Shown here one piece after another: positions 38,297 to 47,206 of a stretch of 64,000 nt of DNA; position 1 is the stretch's first letter; every line of letters starts with the position of its first letter. This stretch comes from Arthrobacter sp. ov407 (GTDB lineage Bacteria; Actinomycetota; Actinomycetes; Actinomycetales; Micrococcaceae), in contig NZ_FNGD01000002.1 in NCBI RefSeq assembly GCF_900102895.1, positions 310,001-374,000 of the forward strand. The letters run 5' to 3'. The notes beneath the pieces are model-generated. The model was not told the DNA's origin, ran no database searches, and worked only from the letters and a program-made list of their open reading frames with translations. Made by a program: the position numbers and the translations under genes.

Positions 38297-38962
38297 TCAG
38301 CCGGGCCGCCCTGCCGCGATGAGCTCGGGGAGCCGCCGCATGTCTGAAAATACGGTGGTCCCGGGACCGGCCAGGCGTGCAGCCGGGGTGACACCCCCCG
38401 CATATGCGAAGACGTGCATTCCGGCCGCCCGGGCGGCCTGGACGCCGTAGGCACTGTCCTCGACGACGGCGCACCGCTCGGCCGCGGTGTTGAGGCTTGC
38501 GGCGGCGTGGAGGAACAGGTCCGGCGCCGGTTTGCCGTTGGCGACCTCCGTAGCGCTGTAGATGCGGCCCTGGAAGCGGGGCAGCAGCCCGGTCTTGCCC
38601 AGGGTCCGGTGCATTTTTTCGTGGCTGCCGCTGGAGGCGACACAGTGCGGCAGGGACAGCCGGTCTAGGGCCTCCTCGATGCCGTCGACGGCTTCGAGGT
38701 CGCGTTCAAACGCCTCCTGGTACCAGCGCCCGTAGTCCCGGTCCCAGCCGTCGGCCAGCCGGACACCGAGCTGTTGTTCAATGGCGGCGACAAAGTGCGC
38801 CTCGGACTTTCCGACGAACCGTTTCACGATTTCATCGAGTTCCAGTTCCCAGCCGAGATCTGCCAGCACGCGCTGGTCCACCCGGATGGAGATCACCTCG
38901 GACTCAACCAGCACACCATCGCAATCGAACACCACCAGCTCAAAGCCGTCTTGACCAGTCAT
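38297..38962 (-). CDS. HAD-family phosphatase (beta-phosphoglucomutase-like subgroup)
   Basis: 221 residues, haloacid dehalogenase fold with a helical cap: motif I VFDCDGVLVES (nucleophile Asp at about residue 13), motif II ASSGS, motif III GKPAPDLFL and motif IV VVEDSAYGV. Such proteins dephosphorylate or isomerise sugar phosphates. Its ATG overlaps the stop of the DUF255 gene by four bases (ATGA), so the two are co-translated. Confidence 0.9.
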   Translation of the reverse strand: MTGQDGFELVVFDCDGVLVESEVISIRVDQRVLADLGWELELDEIVKRFVGKSEAHFVAAIEQQLGVRLADGWDRDYGRWYQEAFERDLEAVDGIEEALDRLSLPHCVASSGSHEKMHRTLGKTGLLPRFQGRIYSATEVANGKPAPDLFLHAAASLNTAAERCAVVEDSAYGVQAARAAGMHVFAYAGGVTPAARLAGPGTTVFSDMRRLPELIAAGRPG

Positions 38963-41169
38963 GAGGACATCCTAGCCAGCCGCTCCCGTATCCCTGCGGC
39001 GGAAGCCGTGGGAAGGTCACAGACCATGCCGCGGCACAGGAACACCTGCGGAGCGCCGTCCGGGCCCGCGCCGCGGCCCCGCAGCAGCGGCACAGGCCGG
39101 GCGGCGTCGTCGTCCTGGACCGCGACCACCAGCCCGGGGCTGGCCGAGAGCAGCAGCTCCCGGTGCAGCTCGGCCCGTTCCGGCGTGTCCGGCCCGGCGA
39201 CGGCGGCCTCGACCGGACCGGCAAGGGCGGCCTGGGCGGTCGCGAGCAGCCAGCCGGCCGCGCGGGGTGCCCGGACCGCGAGCGGAGGCAGCAGCAGGGC
39301 CAGGATGTTGGCCGCCAGGGTGCGGTGTTCGGACGAGCCGGACAGGGCCGAGTGGGTCACCAGGGCGCCGGCCAGCGCGGCGGCGCCGCTGGGGGTGGCA
39401 CTGTCGAACAGCTCCAGACCGTCCCGGCCGCCCTGGGCGGTTGTGACCTGCGCCGACTCGCCCGCCGCGTCTCTCAGGCTGCCGTCGGCTGCGAACCGCC
39501 TGCAGGCAGCGTCCAGGATGGCCTCGGCCAGCTCATACCAGCGGGTGTGCCCAGTAACCCCGTAAAGCGCGAACAGCCCCTCGGCGCAGAAGGCATAGTC
39601 CTCCAGCAAGCCGCCGATTCCGCGCGCCACCCCGTCGTGGGAGACGCGCATGAGCCGGCCGGGGCCATCCGTTGCCGGCCGCCAGTGCACGCGCTCAAGG
39701 TAGGCCGCGATCCCTTCCGCGGCGTCCACGAGCTCCGGCCGCGCCAGGACGGCACCGGCCTCGGCGAGCGCCGCGACGGCGAGTCCGTTCCAGCCGGCCA
39801 CCACCTTGTCATCCCGGCCGGGCTGGGATCGTCCGTTGCGCGCCTGCGCCAGCAGCGGGCGCACCCGCTGCCACAGCGCGGCATCCCCGCCGGTTATCGC
39901 CCGGCCCGGATGCAGCGGCGAACCGTCGGCGCCCACGCTCCCGGGCGTGCGGACGTTCATGAGGGCAGCCACGGCGGCGCCGTCAGCAGGTCCCAGGAGC
40001 GACTCGAGCTCCTCGGGGGTCCACAGGTAGCTGGCCCCCTCGGCGTGCACGCCGTCGACGACCGTATCGGCGTCCAGCGACGACGCCAGTGCCACGACCC
40101 CCGCGTCCGGGCCCGCCGCAGGACCAGGCGTCAGCCCTAGGCGGGCCAGGAGCCAGTCGGAGGTGCGCCCGGCGATCCCTGCAGCCTCGGCAGCCGGGTA
40201 CTCGGGAGTGCCGCCCAGCCGGACCCAGTGGGCGTAGACGCGCAGCAGCTGGGCGTTGTCGTAGAGCATTTTTTCGAAATGCGGAACGGACCAGTCGCGG
40301 GTCACCGAATAGCGGGCGAAGCCGCCGTCGAGCTGGTCGAACAACGCCGAACGGGACATCGCCGCGAGGGTCCGCCCGGCCATGTCACGCGCCGCAGCAG
40401 CGGTGTCCGGGGCCGCGGCCGCCGGCGGCGCTCCGTCCGAGGGCACTGCGGCGTGGCGGATCAGGAATTCGAGCACGGCCGCGGGCGGGAACTTTGGCGC
40501 GCCGCCAAAGCCGCCGTGGGCCTCGTCCTCGGAGCCGGACAGGGCGGCAACGGCTTCGCCAAGGAGCGCGCCGTCCAGGGGTTCGGGCGGCCCGTCGAGG
40601 CGCAGGGCGGCGGCTGGCTGGGACGCGGCGATGCCGCGCGCCAGGGTGGCCGCGTTGGCCTCGACAGCGCCACGGCGTTCCGTCCAGGCCTCGCTCACGG
40701 CCTCAAGGACCTGCCGGAGGGACGGACGGCCCGGCATGGGCCGGGGCGGGAAGTAAGTGCCGGCATGGAAGGCCCGGCCGTCGGGCAGGAGGAAGACGGA
40801 CATCGGCCAGCCGCCCTCGCCGCTGATCGCCTGCGTGGCGGCCATGTAGACGGCGTCGACGTCGGGGCGCTCTTCGCGGTCCACCTTGATGGAGACGAAG
40901 TGCGCGTTGAGGTAGTCGGCGGTGTCCTGGTCCTCGAAGGATTCATGAGCCATGACGTGGCACCAGTGGCAGGCCGCGTAGCCGATTGAGAGGAACACCG
41001 GCACGTCCCGGACGGTCGCGGCGGCGAAGGCCGCGTCACCGAAAGGCTGCCAGTGCACGGGGTTGCCGGCGTGCTGGCGAAGGTACGCAGAGGGTTCCGC
41101 GGCCAGGGCATTTGAGGCTCCGGACCGCGGGTTGGGGGAACCGCCGTCAGCGGTTTCCGGGTCCCGCAT
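38959..41169 (-). CDS. Thioredoxin-domain protein of the DUF255 / YyaL (SSP411) family
   Basis: 736 residues: an N-terminal thioredoxin-like domain with ACHWCHVMAHESFED (CxxC at about residue 50) and FVSIKVDREERPDVDAVYM, followed by a large alpha/alpha-barrel part resembling N-acylglucosamine epimerase. The role of the family is not established. ATG 41169 overlaps the small membrane-protein gene by 23 bases; further upstream frames are not conserved. It forms an apparent three-gene unit: small membrane protein, this gene, HAD phosphatase. Confidence 0.88.
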   Translation of the reverse strand: MRDPETADGGSPNPRSGASNALAAEPSAYLRQHAGNPVHWQPFGDAAFAAATVRDVPVFLSIGYAACHWCHVMAHESFEDQDTADYLNAHFVSIKVDREERPDVDAVYMAATQAISGEGGWPMSVFLLPDGRAFHAGTYFPPRPMPGRPSLRQVLEAVSEAWTERRGAVEANAATLARGIAASQPAAALRLDGPPEPLDGALLGEAVAALSGSEDEAHGGFGGAPKFPPAAVLEFLIRHAAVPSDGAPPAAAAPDTAAAARDMAGRTLAAMSRSALFDQLDGGFARYSVTRDWSVPHFEKMLYDNAQLLRVYAHWVRLGGTPEYPAAEAAGIAGRTSDWLLARLGLTPGPAAGPDAGVVALASSLDADTVVDGVHAEGASYLWTPEELESLLGPADGAAVAALMNVRTPGSVGADGSPLHPGRAITGGDAALWQRVRPLLAQARNGRSQPGRDDKVVAGWNGLAVAALAEAGAVLARPELVDAAEGIAAYLERVHWRPATDGPGRLMRVSHDGVARGIGGLLEDYAFCAEGLFALYGVTGHTRWYELAEAILDAACRRFAADGSLRDAAGESAQVTTAQGGRDGLELFDSATPSGAAALAGALVTHSALSGSSEHRTLAANILALLLPPLAVRAPRAAGWLLATAQAALAGPVEAAVAGPDTPERAELHRELLLSASPGLVVAVQDDDAARPVPLLRGRGAGPDGAPQVFLCRGMVCDLPTASAAGIRERLARMSS

Positions 41170-41512
41170 CGCCGTTGACTTCCGGCCGGGAAACCCCGCC
41201 GTCGGCGGGCAATGCGGTGCCGTCAGCGCGGAAGGCAGCGCCGTCGGCAGGGAATACGCCGCCCGGGGCCCCTGCCTCTTCGGCTGCTTCCTCGGCGGCC
41301 GCACGCTCTTCCTCTACCTGGGCACGGTAGCGGACCCGGCGGATACGCCGCACCATGTCCACGATCAGCAGCGCGGTCAACACCACGATGAAGGCTGTCA
41401 GCAGGAAGCCCAGCAGACCCGGGGAGACCTGGTCCTCGGACAGGCCCGGGCGCAGCGACGGCGTTGGGGTGGGCGCCGGGGTTGTTGCCAGAGCGATGAG
41501 CAAGGAATGCAC
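41147..41512 (-). CDS. Small single-helix membrane protein
   Basis: 121 residues: short polar start rich in Pro/Thr, one membrane helix (LLGFLLTAFIVVLTALLIVDMV, residues ~33-54), then a basic RRIRRVRYRAQ segment and a coiled-coil-like Glu/Ala-rich stretch, ending disordered. It could be an assembly or scaffolding protein; I do not recognise a defined family. GTG start with AAGG at moderate distance. Three tandem 14-bp repeats lie just upstream. Confidence 0.7.
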   Translation of the reverse strand: MHSLLIALATTPAPTPTPSLRPGLSEDQVSPGLLGFLLTAFIVVLTALLIVDMVRRIRRVRYRAQVEEERAAAEEAAEEAGAPGGVFPADGAAFRADGTALPADGGVSRPEVNGDAGPGNR

Positions 41513-41535
41513 GGTGAGAACCTTCTGTGGAAACT

Positions 41536-41577
41536 GGTGTCTTTTCTACGGCGTCTTTTCTATGGTGTCTTTTCTAC
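41536..41577. repeat. Three tandem 14-bp repeats between mca and small membrane gene
   Basis: Units 41536-41549, 41550-41563 and 41564-41577 of the form ggtgtcttttctac; the first and third are identical. Confidence 0.85.
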
Positions 41578-41602
41578 ACCGGATAGAAGAGCCCTTTCGT
41601 CT

Positions 41603-42508
41603 CTATCTTAGCCCGGCGAAGAGATCCGTTTCGGGCAGTTCCGCCGGGATCCTGGACTCGATCAGGGAGTAGTCCTCCCACGGCCAGGCCTTGCGCTGCA
41701 TGGCCGCGGAGACCGCGAAGAAGAATCCTTCCGGGTCCACCTGGGTGCGGTGGGAGCGGAGCGCGTCGTCTCGGGCTTCGAAGAAATCCCCGCACTCGAT
41801 CTGGGTGCTGGTGGGGTGTGTCGGCGGCGGCGGGGTGTGCCCCTCGGCGTCCGCTTCCAGCCAGGCGGCCAGCCGCTCCGCATACGGCGACTGCAGGCCG
41901 GCCTCTTCCAGCGCAGAGTGGAGGGCGCGGAAGCGGTCCGGGCTGAAGGCGCGGTCGTAGTAGAGCTTGCTGGGCTCCCAGGGGTCCCCGATGCCCGGGT
42001 ACCGGGCGGGATCGCCTGCGGCGGCGAAGGCCTCGACCGCCACGCGGTGCGCCATGATGTGGTCGGGGTGCGGGTAGCCGCCGTTCTCGTCGTAGCTGAG
42101 GATCACGTGGGGCTTGAAGTCCCGGACCAGCCGGACCAGCGGCGCGGCCGCCCGCTCCAGCGGCTGCAGGGCAAAGCATCCGGACGGCAGAGCCGGCAGG
42201 GGGTCGCCCTCCGGCAGCCCGGAATCGACGAATCCGAGCCAGCGCTGCTGGATGCCGAGGACCTTCGCGGCGGCGTCCATCTCGAGCCGGCGCGCACCGG
42301 CCATGTCGCGCTTGGGGTGCGGCTGTCCCTCCATCGCGGGGTTCTGGATGTCCCCGCGGGAGCCGTCGGTGCACGTGGCCACGAGGACGTCCACACCGGC
42401 GGCGGCATACATCGCCATCGTGGCGGCACCCTTGCTGGATTCGTCGTCGGGATGAGCATGGACCGCCAGCAGACGAAGCGGTGCTGACGGGCTGGGGGAT
42501 GCTGTCAT
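41603..42508 (-). CDS. mca: Mycothiol S-conjugate amidase
   Basis: Cleaves mycothiol S-conjugates in detoxification, giving a mercapturic acid and GlcN-Ins. 301 residues of the GlcNAc-PI deacetylase fold: zinc motif AVHAHPDDESSKGA at the N-terminus, TCTDGSRGDIQNPA, LGFVDSGLPEGD and the HPDH zinc ligands. Length and the DGSRGD/DSG motifs fit Mca rather than MshB. GAGGAG ten bases before the ATG. Divergent from the DUF4307 gene, the arrangement seen in other actinobacteria. Marks the organism as a mycothiol user. Confidence 0.93.
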   Translation of the reverse strand: MTASPSPSAPLRLLAVHAHPDDESSKGAATMAMYAAAGVDVLVATCTDGSRGDIQNPAMEGQPHPKRDMAGARRLEMDAAAKVLGIQQRWLGFVDSGLPEGDPLPALPSGCFALQPLERAAAPLVRLVRDFKPHVILSYDENGGYPHPDHIMAHRVAVEAFAAAGDPARYPGIGDPWEPSKLYYDRAFSPDRFRALHSALEEAGLQSPYAERLAAWLEADAEGHTPPPPTHPTSTQIECGDFFEARDDALRSHRTQVDPEGFFFAVSAAMQRKAWPWEDYSLIESRIPAELPETDLFAGLR

Positions 42509-42618
42509 CGTGGGACGGCTCCTCTTTCTGCTGTTCTGCGCTGTTGGGGTGCGGCTGTTGGGGTGCGGCTTGATCTGTATGGCCAGCGGTCCCGGATTAA
42601 TCCCGGTCCGATCCACAC

Positions 42619-42624
42619 TAAACT
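42619..42624 (+). promoter_or_regulatory. Leaderless -10 TAAACT for DUF4307 gene
   Basis: TAAACT, six bases, then GTG 42631. Confidence 0.6.
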
Positions 42625-42630
42625 GGACGG

Positions 42631-43083
42631 GTGACTTCCGAGGATCAGCCTGCCGCACCGGCTCCTACCAGCCTAACCAATCGTTACGGCCGCCAAAAGC
42701 GCGCGCTGACCCGCAAGGTCAAACGCAATATCCTGATCGCAGCCCTTGCCGTGGGCATTGCCTTCCTGGCCTGGGTATCGACGTCGGCGGCCACCAACAG
42801 TGTCAGCTTCAAGGATGTCGGCTACAGCACCCCCGACGCGACGCTGACGGAAATCGACTTCCAGGTCACCAAAGACCCCGCATCGGATGCGAAATGCGCC
42901 GTCAAGGCCATGGACTCGAAGTTCGCGATTGTGGGCTGGAAAGTCGTGGACATCGGGCCGAACGCGGCCGACGCCGGCACGGACGGCGGCCGCACCACCG
43001 CCCACCGCACCCAATTGCGCACGGAATCCCAGGCGGTCTCCGCTGTCGTGGACAGCTGCTGGATTCCCGACGCCGGAAAGTAG
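42631..43083 (+). CDS. DUF4307 family membrane-anchored protein
   Basis: 150 residues: N-terminal polar region with NRYGR, one helix (ILIAALAVGIAFLAWVSTSA), then a compact extracytoplasmic beta domain with DFQVTKDP, CAVKAMD and VGWKVVDIGP, ending VDSCWIPDAGK; the two Cys may be disulfide-bonded. Actinobacterial family of unknown function, typically opposite mca as here. Confidence 0.85.
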   Translation: MTSEDQPAAPAPTSLTNRYGRQKRALTRKVKRNILIAALAVGIAFLAWVSTSAATNSVSFKDVGYSTPDATLTEIDFQVTKDPASDAKCAVKAMDSKFAIVGWKVVDIGPNAADAGTDGGRTTAHRTQLRTESQAVSAVVDSCWIPDAGK

Positions 43084-43306
43084 GACGCGCCAAACGCGGG
43101 ACTCCCGGCCCCCGCACCGAGGCTGTTGAACTGGTCATCCACCGTGTCGCGGCGCCAATCAAGGAGCTCAAACAAGGTGTCCCGGGGAGGGACATCCTTG
43201 CGCCGGAGACCTATGCTTGTGCCAGCGACTCGTCGGTCTCGAGTGCAGGGCCCTGACCGAGGCGGCATCGGTCCGTCGTTGCTGCACGCGTCAACAAGAA
43301 AGCGGG

Positions 43307-44416
43307 ATGCGCATGAACCCCGAAAAGTCGAAAGGAACCATTGGCCGGGGCGCTGCCGGCCTGTGGGTGCTGGCAGCGGCAACAGTCCTGGCAGTTTCGG
43401 GCTGCCAGCCAGGGTCAGGCGCCGGTAGTCGGGCGCCCGAGGTGGGCGCCCACGCGGACCGCCCGGGGCATGTGTTTGTGATCAATCTCGAGAATCAAGG
43501 ATTCGACACGGCCTGGGGCGCTGACTCGGACGCTCCGTACCTCTCTGAGACGCTTCGTTCCAAGGGCGTGTTGCTTACCAAGTACTACGCAATCGCCCAT
43601 CACTCCACTCCCAATTACATCGCGCAGATTTCGGGGCAGGCCTCCAACCCCATGACCCGGAACGATTGCGGCACATATGTCCCGTTCGTTCCAGCGGGCA
43701 CCGCCCAGCCGGGGCAGGTGAAAGGTACCGGCTGCATTTATCCCGCGTCGGTACCGACCGTCGCGGGGCAACTCAGCGCGGCCGGTAAGACTTGGAAGGG
43801 CTACATGGAAGGGATGAAGAGCCCATGCCGCCACCCTGAGGCCGGGGCCGACGACGAAAACCAGGAGGCCTCCCCGGATGATGAATACGCGACCCGGCAT
43901 AATCCCTTTGTGTACTTCGCGGCGATCACGTCCTCTCCGGATTGTCAGAAGAACGTGGTCGACTTCACCGAACTTGCCGGCGATCTTAAGTCCGCACAGA
44001 CCACCCCCAACCTTTCCTACATCAGCCCCAACCTATGCAATGACGGGCATGACAGTCCCTGCGCGGACGGCAGGGAGGGAGGCCTGGTCAGCTCCGACGT
44101 CTGGGTGCAGAAACAGATACCCGCGATCCTGGACTCCCCCGCCTATAAGCAGGACGGGATGCTGGTCATTACCTTTGACGAAGCTGACGGTGCCAAACAA
44201 GGCCCAAAGGGGGTTCCCGGAGGAACAGCCGGGGGCCGCGTCGGCGCCTTGGTGCTCTCCCCCTTCGTCCGGGGCGGCACGACATCGGACAAGACATACA
44301 CCCACTACAGCCTTCTGGCCACGATCGAAGACATTTTCTCGCTGCCGCGCCTCGCCTATGCCGGTGCGCCCGGAGTCGATGGTTTTGGACCCGACGTCTT
44401 CAACTCGCGGCCGTGA
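43307..44416 (+). CDS. Secreted lipoprotein phosphoesterase (phospholipase C / acid phosphatase-like)
   Basis: 369 residues. Signal peptide with lipobox LAVSGC at about residue 27-32. The mature part has HVFVINLENQGFDTAWG, PNYIAQISGQ, SYISPNLCNDGHD, and VITFDEADG, which match the alkaline-phosphatase-like phosphoesterase family (PF04185). It would hydrolyse phosphate esters or phospholipids at the cell surface. Codon use is visibly less GC-rich than the neighbours, which may point to later acquisition. ATG 43307 or 43313 are both possible. -10-like TATGCT at 43212-43217 upstream. Confidence 0.85.
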   Translation: MRMNPEKSKGTIGRGAAGLWVLAAATVLAVSGCQPGSGAGSRAPEVGAHADRPGHVFVINLENQGFDTAWGADSDAPYLSETLRSKGVLLTKYYAIAHHSTPNYIAQISGQASNPMTRNDCGTYVPFVPAGTAQPGQVKGTGCIYPASVPTVAGQLSAAGKTWKGYMEGMKSPCRHPEAGADDENQEASPDDEYATRHNPFVYFAAITSSPDCQKNVVDFTELAGDLKSAQTTPNLSYISPNLCNDGHDSPCADGREGGLVSSDVWVQKQIPAILDSPAYKQDGMLVITFDEADGAKQGPKGVPGGTAGGRVGALVLSPFVRGGTTSDKTYTHYSLLATIEDIFSLPRLAYAGAPGVDGFGPDVFNSRP

Positions 44417-44613
44417 CCAGCCCCACGGCCTGAACCGGTCTGCACGGCGGAGGAGGACAACTTAGTGTGACCTGCACCGCAGTGCTCTTTGGTTTATCCA
44501 CAGCATTGACTACAATGGATCAATACCTTTCCCCCGCTGAGCTGGTTACTGCGTCATAAAAGTGGCCACCGTGGCGGGGTCTTTGCTTGTATGACCACCC
44601 AAAGGAGAAGTCC

Positions 44614-45108
44614 GTGTCTACCACCAACAGCGCAACTGCGGCTTGGCTTACCCAGGAAGCTTTTGACCGCCTGAAGGCAGAGCTGGACCACCTTTCCGGC
44701 CCCGGCCGGGCAGAAATCGTCCAGAAGATCGAAGCCGCGCGCCAGGAGGGCGACCTCAAGGAGAACGGCGGCTACCACGCCGCCAAGGAGGAGCAGGGCA
44801 AGATCGAGGCCCGCATCCGCCAACTCACGGCCCTTCTCCGCGACGCCCACGTCGGCGAGGCCCCGGCCGACGACGGCATCGTGGAGCCCGGCATGATCGT
44901 CGAGGCCAAGATCGCAGGCGACAAGGAAACCTTCCTCCTCGGCTCCCGCGAGATCGCCGGCGACTCGGACCTGGACGTCTTCAGCGAGAAGTCCCCCCTC
45001 GGCGCGGCCATCGTCGGGCACAAGGCGGGCGACAAGCTCAGCTACACCGCACCGAACGGCAAGGACATCACGGTGGAGATCATGTCCGCCAAGCCGTACG
45101 CCGGCTGA
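44614..45108 (+). CDS. greA: Transcription elongation factor GreA
   Basis: Rescues backtracked RNA polymerase by stimulating transcript cleavage. 164 residues: N-terminal coiled coil with WLTQEAFDRLKAELDHL and RIRQLTALLRDAHVGEAP holding the acidic tip, then the FKBP-like C-terminal domain ending GKDITVEIMSAKPY. GTG start with AAAGGAG as ribosome site. Followed by a classical terminator. Confidence 0.95.
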   Translation: MSTTNSATAAWLTQEAFDRLKAELDHLSGPGRAEIVQKIEAARQEGDLKENGGYHAAKEEQGKIEARIRQLTALLRDAHVGEAPADDGIVEPGMIVEAKIAGDKETFLLGSREIAGDSDLDVFSEKSPLGAAIVGHKAGDKLSYTAPNGKDITVEIMSAKPYAG

Positions 45109-45123
45109 CCCCGCAACACGTTT

Positions 45124-45140
45124 TGTTCCGTGACGGAACA
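45124..45140. repeat. Short perfect inverted repeat after greA
   Basis: TGTTCCGT, one base, ACGGAACA, just before the greA terminator; may form a small hairpin or an operator. Confidence 0.5.
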
Positions 45141-45153
45141 CTTTCACGAAACA

Positions 45154-45192
45154 ACGACGCCGGTCTCCCCTTCGCGGGGAGGCCGGCGTCGT
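45154..45192 (+). terminator. Rho-independent terminator of greA
   Basis: A 17-bp stem with one G-T pair (45154-45170 with 45176-45192), five-base loop, then GTTTTCTG. Confidence 0.9.
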
Positions 45193-45265
45193 GTTTTCTG
45201 CCTGTTTGCAGGGGCAAATTGGCGGCTCGGCCTGGAACGAGGCCCGTGCAGGGTCGTCCAGGGAT

Positions 45266-45329
45266 CGTCAGCGTCCTGGTCGTCAGCGTCCTTGGTTTTC
45301 AGCGTTCTTGGTTTTCAGCGTCCTGGGGA
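45266..45329. repeat. Tandem array of four ~16-bp units covering the rhomboid stop codon
   Basis: Units of the form tcagcgtccttggttt, lengths 15 to 17, at about 45266, 45281, 45298 and 45314. The rhomboid stop (tca on plus, 45315-45317) lies in the last unit and the same trinucleotide recurs in each. Confidence 0.75.
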
Positions 45330-45941
45330 CAGCGCCCCAGGGCGCCGGGTGCTCAGCAGCAGCGCCGCTACGACGCCGCCGATCGCCCCGCCCAGGTGGG
45401 CCTGCCACGAGATGAAACTGGCCACGGTGGGCAGGACGCCGAAGAGGATGCCGCCGTAGGCCATGAACAGCACCACGGACAGCACGATCTGCCACCAGTT
45501 CCGGTTGATGAAGCCGCGGACCAGGAGGAACGCGAAGAGTCCGAACACCAGACCGGAAGCGCCCACGGTGACGCTGGCGCCGCCGATGAGCCACACGACG
45601 AGCCCGGACGCCAGCCAACTGGCGGCCAGGGCGGTGATAAACACCCGCCGCCCGGACAGGAACACGAGGAAGCCGAAGATGACCAGCGGGAGCGTGTTGG
45701 ACATGAGGTGGGCAAGGCTGGAGTGCAGCAGCGGAAACGTCAGGATGTCCAGGATTCCGTCCGGGCTGCGCGGCCGCAGCCCGAACGTGCGGTTCAGGGA
45801 ATGGAACAGCGCGGTGTTGAGGATCTCGATCACGTACAACAGCACGACGAAGGAGCCGACCACCAGCAGTCCCCGGCGGGCCCGTGCCGCGGCGTTGTCC
45901 CCCACTCCCGGCGGCCCGCCCGGGGACGCGTCCGTCACCAT
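45315..45941 (-). CDS. Rhomboid-family intramembrane serine protease
   Basis: 208 residues with six helices. The catalytic Ser is in VTVGASGLVFGLFAF and the His in SWQAHLGGAIGG; the loop-1 region LLHSSLAHLMSNTLPL also fits. It cleaves transmembrane substrates within the membrane; substrate unknown. It starts five bases after the ilvA stop and is probably co-transcribed with it. Confidence 0.92.
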   Translation of the reverse strand: MVTDASPGGPPGVGDNAAARARRGLLVVGSFVVLLYVIEILNTALFHSLNRTFGLRPRSPDGILDILTFPLLHSSLAHLMSNTLPLVIFGFLVFLSGRRVFITALAASWLASGLVVWLIGGASVTVGASGLVFGLFAFLLVRGFINRNWWQIVLSVVLFMAYGGILFGVLPTVASFISWQAHLGGAIGGVVAALLLSTRRPGALSPGR

Positions 45942-45946
45942 GGCCC

Positions 45947-47185
45947 CTAGTGCACCACGATCGGCTGGAAACCCTCGGCGCGCAGCGCCGCGAGGACCTG
46001 GCTGCAGTGCTCGTGGCCCTTGGTTTCCAGGTTGACGGTGATGGAGACGTCGCCCATGCTGATGGAGCCGCCCACCCGGGTGTGGTCCAGGCCCGTGACG
46101 TTGGCGTCGTTTTCGGCGATGATGCGGGCGATTGTGGCCAGCGAGCCCGGACGGTCGTCCAGCATCATTCGCACGGTCATGTACCGGCCGGCGGCGGAGA
46201 GGCCGCGCTGGATGACCTTGAGCATCAGCATGGGGTCGATGTTGCCGCCGGAGAGAACCACCGCAACGGTTCCGGGGTTTTCGATCTTGCCTTCCATGAG
46301 CGCCGCCACGCCGACGGCCCCGGCAGGTTCCACCACCATCTTGGCGCGCTCCAGCAGGAAGATCAGCGCCCTGGCCAGGGCGTCTTCGCTGACGGTGACG
46401 ACGTCGTCGACGAGCTCGCGGATGATGCTGAACGGCAGCTGGCCCGGCCGGCCCACGGCGATGCCGTCGGCCATGGTGGAGACCCTCTTGAGCGGGACGA
46501 GGGCGTCGGCGGCGAGCGAGGGAGGGTAGGCGGCAGCGTTCTCGGCCTGGACGCCAATGATGCGGATGTCACGGCCAAGTTCCTTGGCGCGTGACTTCAC
46601 GGCGACGGCAACGCCAGCGAGGAGGCCGCCGCCGCCGACGCCCATGAGGATGGTGTCGACGTCGGGGACCTGTTCGAGGATTTCCAGCCCCACCGTCCCC
46701 TGGCCTGCGACGACGTCGACGTCATCGAAGGGGTGGACGAAGACGGCGCCGCTTTCATCGGCGTAGCGCTTGGCTTCGGCCAGCGCCTCGTCCACGTTGT
46801 GGCCGTGCAGCACCACTTCGGCGCCGTGGCTGCGGGTGGCGGCGAGCTTGGGCAGCGCGACGCCGAGCGGCATGTAGATCCGGGCCTTGATGCCGAGGCT
46901 CTTGGCTGCGACGGCCACGCCCTGGGCGTGGTTTCCGGCGGAGGCCGCCACGACGCCGCGCTTCTTTTCGGCGTCTGAGAGCTTGGCCATCCGCACATAG
47001 GCGCCGCGGACCTTGAAGGAGCCGGCGCGCTGCAGGTTTTCGCATTTGAGGAAGACTTCGCCGCCCACCGTGGCGCCGAGGGCCCGCGATGATTCCACGG
47101 GCGTCCGCGTGATAATCCCGTCGAGCAGCTTCTGCGCCTCTAGGACATCGTCCAGCGTGACGGGCAGGCTCTCAAGGGTATTCAC
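45947..47185 (-). CDS. ilvA: Threonine ammonia-lyase (dehydratase) with ACT domain
   Basis: Converts threonine to 2-oxobutyrate, the first step to isoleucine. 412 residues: PLP-dependent core with the Schiff-base Lys in ENLQRAGSFKVRGAY, ASAGNHAQGVA, the PLP-phosphate loop GVGGGGLLAG and a C-terminal ACT regulatory domain (MMLDDRPGSLATIARIIAE). One ACT domain and this length are typical of the actinobacterial TdcB/IlvA form. GGAG before the GTG start. Neighbouring liv transport genes deal with the same amino acids but are 7 kb away. Confidence 0.93.
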   Translation of the reverse strand: MNTLESLPVTLDDVLEAQKLLDGIITRTPVESSRALGATVGGEVFLKCENLQRAGSFKVRGAYVRMAKLSDAEKKRGVVAASAGNHAQGVAVAAKSLGIKARIYMPLGVALPKLAATRSHGAEVVLHGHNVDEALAEAKRYADESGAVFVHPFDDVDVVAGQGTVGLEILEQVPDVDTILMGVGGGGLLAGVAVAVKSRAKELGRDIRIIGVQAENAAAYPPSLAADALVPLKRVSTMADGIAVGRPGQLPFSIIRELVDDVVTVSEDALARALIFLLERAKMVVEPAGAVGVAALMEGKIENPGTVAVVLSGGNIDPMLMLKVIQRGLSAAGRYMTVRMMLDDRPGSLATIARIIAENDANVTGLDHTRVGGSISMGDVSITVNLETKGHEHCSQVLAALRAEGFQPIVVH

Positions 47186-47206
47186 GAACTGTTCTCCTTC
47201 TTCGGA

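Noticed and set aside
41536..41577. CRISPR-like array
   Set aside because: Units are directly adjacent without spacers and only 14 bp; no cas genes in the window.
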